A stretch of 8,869 nt of DNA. Origin: Clostridia bacterium (lineage in GTDB: Bacteria > Bacillota > Clostridia > Oscillospirales > CAG-272). Below, piece by piece: positions 1 through 5,810 of this stretch. A model generated the notes under the pieces. It saw nothing but the letters and a program-made list of their open reading frames with translations. It did not search any database and was not told the origin of the DNA. The stretch is from contig JAKSVJ010000035.1 in assembly GCA_024408015.1 (NCBI GenBank), positions 1 through 8,869 of the forward strand. Reading direction: 5' to 3'. Position 1 is the stretch's first letter; each line of letters begins with the position of its first letter. Made by a program: the position numbers and the translations under genes.

Positions 1-2
1 GT

Positions 3-95
3 TTCGTTACAAAGGAAAATAGCATAGTCACATCATTTGCCAAAAAATTAAAAGAATGTCTAGCAATGCATAGAAATACTATGTTGGAGGATTGA
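3..95 (+). CDS. C-terminal fragment of an unidentified protein (cut by window start)
   Basis: Frame 3 is open from the left edge to a TGA at 93-95, giving the last 30 residues of a protein that begins outside the window. The other two plus frames stop within the first 27 bases. The visible tail is polar and probably helical (SFAKKLKECLAMHRN, then a final MLED). The next gene's Shine-Dalgarno lies inside its last codons, and its stop is followed by a second stop (TAA) that overlaps the next ATG (TGATAATG). This tight packing is the main reason to believe it is a real gene. The family cannot be identified from 30 residues; a DNA-binding or signalling partner of the membrane protein is conceivable but unsupported. 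Confidence 0.55.
   Translation, partial: FVTKENSIVTSFAKKLKECLAMHRNTMLED
84..90 (+). promoter_or_regulatory. Ribosome binding site that fixes the start of the membrane-protein gene
   Basis: TTGGAGG ends at 90. The in-frame TTG at 92 is only one base away, too close to be used. The ATG at 98-100 lies seven bases from GGAGG, the normal distance. The site is inside the final codons of the upstream gene, so the two are likely translated in a coupled way. Confidence 0.7.
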
Positions 96-97
96 TA

Positions 98-904
98 ATG
101 AATTTGAAAGCATTTAAATTTAGTAATATATTGTTGTTTTCTTTCAATATTATTTATACAATATTAGTGGCAATATATATATTGTTTTTACTTATTTATC
201 ATTCTAACGTTGGTGCACTTTTATACAGTGTGATCTTCGAAGTTTTTATGTTATGGTCTATATTATGTTTTGGGATAATAGTCATGTTTACAAAAACTAT
301 ATCAATCTGTTCATTGGTTGGTATAAAAAAGAAAATCATATACTATGACATTGGGTTTCTTTTGTTGATTAGTGGAGCGAGTGCAACGTATATAAACTAT
401 ATTTGCACAGATGATGTTGTTTTTCTCTTGAGGGTGTTTTTTGCGCTGGTGATATTTTTGTTTCTCTCAAATATACAACTATTGGCAATTAATAGAAAGC
501 ATGATGGTATCATTAGTATCATATCATTAGTTTTTAGCACATTAACTATTGCAATTCACGTTTTGTTAGTATATGATACAATGTTTCATCTTAATATGTC
601 GATACGTGAGTATTTGTATCAAATAGCCTTAACGATAGAAATTATTTGTATTTGTTTGAATCAAGTTGTTGTTGATTCTAAATTGCAAAAGACACTATTT
701 AATTCATACAAAGATAAAAATTACATACTAAGAATAATAATATTAGCATATTTAATAATTTATACATTACTATTCATTGGGCTGGATATGAGAATTTTAA
801 CGGTAATTCCAAGTGAGAGTTTGCCTATTTCTATTCCATTCCTAATATACTGTTTTTGTTTTTATAAAAGCAATAAAAAGTATGTGGATCTTGCGAATGA
901 TTAG
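98..904 (+). CDS. Unrecognised polytopic membrane protein, about 8 membrane segments
   Basis: This gene encodes 268 residues from ATG 98 to TAG 902-904. I do not recognise the family. Hydrophobic stretches near residues 11-34, 41-65, 82-102, 107-131, 138-159, 171-191, 210-230 and 240-256 suggest seven or eight membrane helices. They are separated by short loops, some lysine-rich (around 77-79, 195-207 and 258-261). There is no cleavable signal peptide, and I see no kinase, ATPase or protease motif, so it is an integral membrane protein with no soluble domain. An in-frame TTG at 92 would add two residues but is too near the ribosome binding site. It starts two bases after the truncated upstream gene and probably shares its transcript. 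The gene is visibly richer in A+T and in ATA and TTA codons than the copper and ABC genes, which may indicate horizontal transfer or only its hydrophobicity. Possible roles (permease, immunity protein, sensor membrane half) cannot be separated. Confidence 0.75.
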   Translation: MNLKAFKFSNILLFSFNIIYTILVAIYILFLLIYHSNVGALLYSVIFEVFMLWSILCFGIIVMFTKTISICSLVGIKKKIIYYDIGFLLLISGASATYINYICTDDVVFLLRVFFALVIFLFLSNIQLLAINRKHDGIISIISLVFSTLTIAIHVLLVYDTMFHLNMSIREYLYQIALTIEIICICLNQVVVDSKLQKTLFNSYKDKNYILRIIILAYLIIYTLLFIGLDMRILTVIPSESLPISIPFLIYCFCFYKSNKKYVDLAND

Positions 905-1074
905 AGCGTCAAAAGGTATACTTTTTAGATCTTGTGAATAAACTTCCATGTTATTTGTGATGATGGTGTTCTAAACTGTATCCATGGCTTGATAGAAGAG
1001 TAAAATTCTAAGAAATGCGAGATGTATTCATTTAAAAGTAAAAAAGCTGACGAGCGATACCAATCGCCAAACAC
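905..1074. other. Non-coding stretch between convergent genes
   Basis: No convincing gene is present in these 170 bases. An imperfect direct repeat of the end of the preceding gene is seen (GATCTTGCGAAT at 887-898, GATCTTGTGAAT at 928-939). A small hairpin at 1054-1067 (GCGAT-ACCA-ATCGC) is followed, read on the minus strand, by TCGTCAG and then a T-run. It could be a weak back-up terminator for copA. No obvious terminator for the plus-strand membrane gene was found here except the shared hairpin at 1075-1104. Confidence 0.5.
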
Positions 1075-1104
1075 AAAAAATCATCCCAAGTGGGATGATT
1101 TTTT
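1075..1104 (-). terminator. Intrinsic terminator of csoR-copA (probably bidirectional)
   Basis: This is a perfect inverted repeat: TCATCCC (1081-1087), loop AAGT (1088-1091), GGGATGA (1092-1098). It is flanked by six A on the left and six T on the right, so each strand reads a GC-containing stem followed by a T-run. It starts two bases beyond the copA stop and can also stop transcription of the convergent membrane-protein gene. Confidence 0.9.
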
Positions 1105-1106
1105 GT

Positions 1107-3566
1107 TTAGTCCACTACTTCATAATCAGCAGCTATTATTGCTTTTTTGACATCATCAATATTGATTTCATCTTCAAAGTACACAATAACATTTTTTTCT
1201 TCAAGACTTGTTACTGCATTTAGCACACCGGTTACTGATTTACACGCTTCTTCGACATGTGCTTGACAGTGTTCGCACATCATGCCATTAACTTTGATAA
1301 TTACACTTTGCTGTTTCTTTTGAGGAGCTTCAAAATTATCATTCTTTTTATCAGAAACAATTGGCTTAAACAAGTTAATTGTTAAAGCATTTAGAACAAC
1401 CGAAACACTTGAAATTGACATCGCAACTGAACCTATCATTGGTGTCATTTTGAATGAACCATCTGTTAAATAGTACATAAAGCCAGTTGAAAGTACAACG
1501 CATATTGCGTTATAGAAGAATGCCCAGAATAAACCGAGTTTTATTGTTCTTATTACTCGTTTTGAAAGATTAATTGCATTTACAACATCGAACAAATCAT
1601 TTCTCAAAAGAACAATGTCAGATGTCTCAATCGCAACGTCTGAACCCGCGCCAATTGCAATACCGATGTCAGCTGTTGCTAAAGCAGGGGCATCATTTAC
1701 ACCATCTCCAACCATCGCAACGGTATCTTTGGTTTTGCTCATGAGTTCAGAAATTACCTTTTGCTTATCTTGTGGTAATACATCTGAAATAACTTCACCA
1801 ATTCCGATTCTTGAAGCTACGCTCTTTGCGACAACGCTGTTGTCACCCGTAAGCATAATTGTTTTTATGCCTTGCTTATTCAATAATTCAATTGCTTTTT
1901 TTGAACTCTCTTTGACTTTATCTTCTATTGCTATGAGAGAAATGAGCTTTTCTTTTGTACCAAACAATAATACTGTTTTGCCGTCTTGAGACAATTTATT
2001 TATTTGTTCATTTATGTCATATGGAATAGTGAAATAATCATTTGCAAGCTTTGCGTTACCCGAGAAATACAATTTATCATTAATGGTGCAAGTAATACCT
2101 TTACCATCTATTGATGTGAAGTTTTGAATTTCTTTTGTATTTGCATCAACAAGGTGTTCTTTAATAGCCTTTGCAAGAGGATGTTCGGAAGCGTTTTCAA
2201 GACTTTTCAATTCAGAACAAAAACCAGTTTCTAACTCTATATAGTCTGTAACAACAGGCTTTCCTTCAGTGATTGTGCCAGTTTTGTCAAAAACAATTGT
2301 TTTAACAGTATGCGCTTTTTCAAGTATTTCTGCATTCTTGATGAGCAATCCACTTGATGCGCCTTTTCCGGTTCCTGCCATAATAGAAACTGGAGTGGCT
2401 AAACCAAGTGCACATGGACATGCGATAACAACTACTGTTATTGCAAAGTTCAATGACAATTCAAAATCTTTTGAAACAATGTAGTTAACAATAAATGTTA
2501 TAGCTGCTATTGCTAGTATTGTAGGAACAAATATTGATGAAATTTTATCTGCTAGTTTAGATATTGGCGCTTTTGATGCTGATGCTTCGTCAACAAGTCT
2601 TATAATTGCTGCAAAAGAGGTGTCTTCTCCAACTCTTTCAGCCTTTATTTTTAGATATCCATTTGAAACTATTGTTGATGAGAAAACATGCGATGACACA
2701 GTCTTGTCAACAGGCATTGACTCACCGGTAATGTTTGCTTCATTTATAGTTGCGCTACCTTCAATGATTATACCATCAACGGCAATTTGATCACCTTTTT
2801 TAGCTATGATGATATCTCCAACTTTAATATCGGATGCTTTAATTCTTTTTTCAACACCATTATCAAGTATGGTTGCTTCCTTTGGAGACATATCAATTAA
2901 TTTCTCCAAGGCTTTTGTTGTGTTTTTCTTTGATAGCCCTTCAAGATATTTCCCCAAGCTAACTAGAGTTAATATCATACCGGCAGCTTCAAAATACAAA
3001 TACATATGGTATTCATGATGACCTAAAGTGATCATAAACAAAGAATATATACCATATACAATTGATGCTGCGGCGCCAATTGCAATTAGTGTGTCCATGT
3101 TAGGACTTTTCTTAATTAATCTCTTGAATCCATTTATGAAGTATTTTCTATAAATAAAAATAATAGGAACTACAAGGACAAACTGAATAAGAGAGAATCC
3201 CATTGGATTTGTGTGCATATTAAATGCTGGTGGAGCTGGCCAGTTCCACATCATGTGACCCATAGAAAAATACATTATTACCAATAAGTCAATGATGCAA
3301 AAGATTAGGCTAGCTAGTGAATTATCTGTGGTTGTAGTCTCACTTACTTTTTCCCCTTTAATTGATGCGCCATATCCAGCATCTTTAACTGCTGACTCGA
3401 TTTTTGCGGCAGAGCATATTGTTTCATCATATTCAAGCGTCAATGTGTTTTTGAGTAGATTAACATTGACATTTTTTGTTCCATCGAGTGATTCGACGGC
3501 TTTTTGAACATGTGCTTGGCAAGCAGCACATGTCATTCCTTTAATATCAAATACTTGTTTTGCCAT
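1107..3566 (-). CDS. copA: Copper(I)-exporting P1B-type ATPase with N- and C-terminal HMA domains
   Basis: This 819-residue inner-membrane pump uses ATP to move Cu(I) out of the cytoplasm. Domain order: HMA metal-binding domain at 4-70 with GMTCAAC (Cys13, Cys16); membrane helices in 85-206 with a Met/His-rich loop (MGHMMWNW) after the first; actuator TGE 280-282; sixth-helix copper motif CPC 383-385; phosphorylation motif DKTGT 427-431 (Asp427); HP 462-463; MLTGDN 571-576; hinge GDGVND 620-625; last two helices at about 677-699 and 708-732 with YN 685-686 and MSISS 716-720. A linker then leads to a second HMA at about 755-819 with GMMCEHC (Cys764, Cys767), resembling a fused CopZ chaperone. 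The usual Asn seven residues before YN is Gly678, and the usual Pro five residues after its Asn is Val691. The start is ATG 3566, eight bases after AGGAGG, overlapping the csoR stop by one base. Copper specificity rests on CPC, YN, MxxSS and the csoR partner; silver is a likely alternative substrate. Confidence 0.95.
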   Translation of the reverse strand: MAKQVFDIKGMTCAACQAHVQKAVESLDGTKNVNVNLLKNTLTLEYDETICSAAKIESAVKDAGYGASIKGEKVSETTTTDNSLASLIFCIIDLLVIMYFSMGHMMWNWPAPPAFNMHTNPMGFSLIQFVLVVPIIFIYRKYFINGFKRLIKKSPNMDTLIAIGAAASIVYGIYSLFMITLGHHEYHMYLYFEAAGMILTLVSLGKYLEGLSKKNTTKALEKLIDMSPKEATILDNGVEKRIKASDIKVGDIIIAKKGDQIAVDGIIIEGSATINEANITGESMPVDKTVSSHVFSSTIVSNGYLKIKAERVGEDTSFAAIIRLVDEASASKAPISKLADKISSIFVPTILAIAAITFIVNYIVSKDFELSLNFAITVVVIACPCALGLATPVSIMAGTGKGASSGLLIKNAEILEKAHTVKTIVFDKTGTITEGKPVVTDYIELETGFCSELKSLENASEHPLAKAIKEHLVDANTKEIQNFTSIDGKGITCTINDKLYFSGNAKLANDYFTIPYDINEQINKLSQDGKTVLLFGTKEKLISLIAIEDKVKESSKKAIELLNKQGIKTIMLTGDNSVVAKSVASRIGIGEVISDVLPQDKQKVISELMSKTKDTVAMVGDGVNDAPALATADIGIAIGAGSDVAIETSDIVLLRNDLFDVVNAINLSKRVIRTIKLGLFWAFFYNAICVVLSTGFMYYLTDGSFKMTPMIGSVAMSISSVSVVLNALTINLFKPIVSDKKNDNFEAPQKKQQSVIIKVNGMMCEHCQAHVEEACKSVTGVLNAVTSLEEKNVIVYFEDEINIDDVKKAIIAADYEVVD

Positions 3567-3859
3567 TAGTTAAACCTCCTAAACAAATCAACAATCTCTT
3601 CAACGGCTTCAGTATCACCATTTAAAATTCTGGTTGAAATGCATGATTTTAAATGATCGTCTAAAATCACGCTCGCAAGACTTTTAATAGATTTATCAAC
3701 TGCAGCTAGTTGAATCAGTATATCGTCACAATATCTATCATCAGTAATCATTTGTTTTATTCCATTAAGTTGTCCAGAAATCCTGTTTATTCTTGTAATC
3801 AATTGTTTTTTTGCGGCATCATCTCTTGGTGTCAATTTCTTGTTTTCACAACAACTCAT
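3566..3859 (-). CDS. csoR: Copper-sensing transcriptional repressor CsoR
   Basis: This 97-residue all-helical repressor belongs to the CsoR/RcnR (DUF156) family. Members bind DNA as oligomers and let go when they bind Cu(I). The copper ligands of the family are present with exact spacing: Cys44, then His69 and Cys73 (25 and 4 residues apart, as in Mycobacterium tuberculosis Cys36, His61, Cys65), with Tyr43 just before the first Cys. This Cys-His-Cys set separates it from nickel-sensing RcnR and formaldehyde-sensing FrmR relatives. The N-terminal part is rich in Lys/Arg (ITRINRISGQLNGIKQM), typical of the DNA-contacting face. A Cys pair at 3-4 is extra and could help capture copper. ATG 3859 follows GGAGG (3865-3869) by five bases. 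The TAA stop shares its last A with the copA ATG. The operator just upstream implies autoregulation of the whole operon. Confidence 0.95.
   Translation of the reverse strand: MSCCENKKLTPRDDAAKKQLITRINRISGQLNGIKQMITDDRYCDDILIQLAAVDKSIKSLASVILDDHLKSCISTRILNGDTEAVEEIVDLFRRFN
3575..3580 (-). promoter_or_regulatory. Ribosome binding site of copA inside csoR
   Basis: AGGAGG, read on the minus strand, lies within the last codons of csoR and eight bases before the copA ATG. Together with the one-base TAATG overlap it supports coupled translation of the repressor and the pump. Confidence 0.8.
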
Positions 3860-3870
3860 AATAACCTCCG

Positions 3871-3889
3871 TATACCCCCTATGGGTATA
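3871..3889 (-). promoter_or_regulatory. Predicted CsoR operator
   Basis: This is a perfect inverted repeat of seven bases each side, TATACCC-CCTAT-GGGTATA. It matches the GC-tract-plus-TA pattern of known CsoR sites in Bacillota. It lies just downstream of the -10 box (3893-3898) and should cover the transcription start, so bound CsoR would block RNA polymerase. It ends before the csoR ribosome binding site (3865-3869). Confidence 0.85.
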
Positions 3890-3892
3890 TGG

Positions 3893-3921
3893 ATTGTATC
3901 ATGGTTAAGGTGGAAAGTCAA
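3893..3921 (-). promoter_or_regulatory. Sigma-A-type promoter of csoR-copA
   Basis: On the minus strand: -35 TTGACT (3916-3921), a 17-base spacer (3899-3915) and -10 TACAAT (3893-3898). Each box differs by one base from the TTGACA/TATAAT consensus. The predicted start of transcription, about 3885-3887, falls inside the operator. Confidence 0.85.
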
Positions 3922-3932
3922 CCCAAAAAAAC

Positions 3933-3960
3933 AAAAAGCACCTCTAAAGAAGTGCTTTTT
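3933..3960 (-). terminator. Intrinsic terminator of the ABC exporter operon
   Basis: The arms AAAAAGCACCTCT (3933-3945) and AGAAGTGCTTTTT (3948-3960) pair. On the minus strand the single non-Watson-Crick position becomes a U-G wobble, while on the plus strand it is an A-C mismatch, so the hairpin is stronger in the ABC direction. The minus-strand T-run continues through 3924-3937. It insulates csoR, whose -35 box begins at 3921. Confidence 0.8.
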
Positions 3961-3980
3961 GACCAAATGCATGCGTATGT

Positions 3981-3999
3981 GAACTCTCTGTTTGAGTTC
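3981..3999 (-). other. Small hairpin just after the ABC operon stop
   Basis: GAACTC (3981-3986) and GAGTTC (3994-3999) form a six-base-pair stem with a seven-base loop. On the minus strand no T-run follows directly, so it is probably not itself a terminator. It may protect the transcript end or be chance. Confidence 0.3.
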
Positions 4000-4001
4000 T
4001 T

Positions 4002-5810
4002 TTAGATTGCACCGGTTTGGGTTAGGTACAATTGTGCATACTTGCCGTTGAGCTTAATTAACTCATCATGTGAACCTTGTTCAATGATTTTTCCTTTTTC
4101 AATGAAGAGTATAATATCAGAATCTCTTATTGTAGCTAATCTGTGTGCAATGATGAATGAAGTTTTACCTTTACACATATTAACCATTGCTCTCTTTATT
4201 TTTTGTTCCGTAACAGTATCAACTGAACTTGTTGCTTCGTCAAGGATAATAATTGGCGCTTTAGCAATCACAGCCCGTGAGATTGTAATTAATTGACGTT
4301 CACCTTGAGACAACTCAAGACCACCTTGCTCTAATAAGGTATCATATTTATTCTCTAGTCGGTTGATGAATGAATCGGCACCAGATAATTCTGCGGCCTC
4401 AACAATCTCTTCAAATGTTGCGTTATCATGGCCATAGGCAATATTATCTTTGACAGTTGATGCAAACAGAGAACTATCCTGAAGAACAACACCAAATGTT
4501 TCTCTAAGACTCTTCATAGTGTATTCTTCGAGTTTGTGTCCATCAATTGTTATTTCACCACTCGTGACATCATAGAACCTCGTGAGCAAGTTGATTATTG
4601 TTGTTTTACCAGATCCAGTTGGACCTACAATCGCGACTTGTGTACCGGCTTTAATTTTCAATGAAAAATCATCAAGTATTAAGTAATCTTTTTTGTATTC
4701 AAATGAAACATTTTTAAATTCAATATCACCTTTTGCATTTTCAAGTTTTATAGCATTTTTGGCGTCTGCAGGCTCTTCATCTTGATCTATTATCTCAAAT
4801 ATTCTCTCTGCACCAGCAACGGCTGTTTGGAAATTGTTATATATGTTAGCAATTTCGACAAAAGGTCTATTAAATTGTCTGATATACAAAAGGAATGTGG
4901 TGATAAGACCAATATCTTCAAATACATTATTTAGATACATAATTCCACTGAAGACTGCAATAAGTAAGAAACAGATGTTATTTATAACATTAGTTAATGG
5001 CATTAAGTATCCAGAATATATTAAAGCATCGATAGAAGTTTTACAAAGCTTATCGTTTTTCTCTTCGAATTCTTGCTGCATTTTTTCTTCTCTCGAGAAT
5101 GCTTTAACTACTGTTATTCCGGATATACCTTCTTCAATATGACCATTTAAAGCACCTAAGTTAACTTGTCTTTCTTTAAATAACTTTTTAGTTCTAGATG
5201 TTATGAACTTAGTTAGAATAAATATGGCAACAATTCCTACAATAGAAACTAATGTTAATAATGGGTTTAGAGACACCATCATTATAAATATTCCGATAAT
5301 TGTAAAGAAGTATGTGAATAACAATGAAAGGGAATTGGATATAGTTGTACTTATGTTGTCTATATCATTTGTAAGCCTACTCATTAATTCCCCGTGTTGG
5401 TGTTTATCAAAAAATGAGAGTGGAAGTTTGAGTGTCTTTTGTATTAACCCCATTCTGATATGGTGGATAATATTTTGACACGTCTTTGCCATTATAAATT
5501 GCTGTAATGTTTTATTAAGCCATTCTGAGATATAAATGATAAGAAGTGATAAAAGAACAATATTTACAGGATCACCATTGTTAATAAGTGTTATTGCTTT
5601 GCCTGATAAAAATGGAGAAAGAATGGCAGTCGCTGAAGCTAGAATGGATAATAGCAATATCCAACCGAGACCTTTCCTATGTCCTGCTGTGGTTTTCCAT
5701 AATCTAATAAGTGTACCTTTTAGATTTTTAGGTTTTACTACAACCATGCCTCTTCCTGGGCGTTGTATACCATTCATGTTTGATGGAGGTGTGGAATAAT
5801 TATTTGCCAT
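4002..5810 (-). CDS. Heterodimeric ABC exporter, subunit with the canonical catalytic residues
   Basis: This 602-residue half-transporter has a membrane domain fused to an ATPase domain (ABC type I exporter, MDR/MsbA-like). A polar, proline- and glycine-containing tail of about 45 residues (with QRPGRGMVVVKPKN) precedes the membrane domain of about six helices (residues 50-320). The ATPase domain has Walker A GPTGSGKT 396-403, Q-loop Gln444, signature LSQGE 500-504 (altered from LSGGQ), Walker B IIILDE with catalytic Glu525, and switch His556. Its own ATP site is therefore intact, while it lends an altered signature to the partner's site. An in-frame TTG at 5825 precedes the ribosome binding site; ATG 5810 lies eight bases after GGAGG and is preferred. 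It overlaps the upstream subunit gene by 11 bases, so the two are surely co-expressed and form one transporter. The substrate (drug, lipid or peptide) is unknown; no accessory or immunity genes adjoin. Confidence 0.93.
   Translation of the reverse strand: MANNYSTPPSNMNGIQRPGRGMVVVKPKNLKGTLIRLWKTTAGHRKGLGWILLLSILASATAILSPFLSGKAITLINNGDPVNIVLLSLLIIYISEWLNKTLQQFIMAKTCQNIIHHIRMGLIQKTLKLPLSFFDKHQHGELMSRLTNDIDNISTTISNSLSLLFTYFFTIIGIFIMMVSLNPLLTLVSIVGIVAIFILTKFITSRTKKLFKERQVNLGALNGHIEEGISGITVVKAFSREEKMQQEFEEKNDKLCKTSIDALIYSGYLMPLTNVINNICFLLIAVFSGIMYLNNVFEDIGLITTFLLYIRQFNRPFVEIANIYNNFQTAVAGAERIFEIIDQDEEPADAKNAIKLENAKGDIEFKNVSFEYKKDYLILDDFSLKIKAGTQVAIVGPTGSGKTTIINLLTRFYDVTSGEITIDGHKLEEYTMKSLRETFGVVLQDSSLFASTVKDNIAYGHDNATFEEIVEAAELSGADSFINRLENKYDTLLEQGGLELSQGERQLITISRAVIAKAPIIILDEATSSVDTVTEQKIKRAMVNMCKGKTSFIIAHRLATIRDSDIILFIEKGKIIEQGSHDELIKLNGKYAQLYLTQTGAI

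Noticed and set aside
1615..3507. Plus-strand open frames of 70-124 codons opposite copA (1615-1989, 2269-2484, 2806-3018, 3292-3507)
   Set aside because: They lie wholly within copA on the opposite strand, have no ribosome binding sites or recognisable domains, and copA shows every P-type ATPase motif.
3860..3930. Copper riboswitch or leader RNA upstream of csoR
   Set aside because: The predicted leader is under 30 bases and its only structure is the protein operator, so there is no room for a riboswitch.
3710..3982. Plus-strand frame of 90 codons opposite csoR and its promoter
   Set aside because: It crosses the csoR promoter, operator and the ABC terminator and has no family features; csoR is certain on the minus strand.
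3957..4000. Plus-strand terminator formed by the 3981-3999 hairpin and the following CTTTT
   Set aside because: No plus-strand gene lies upstream, the stem is only six base pairs and the T-run is short.
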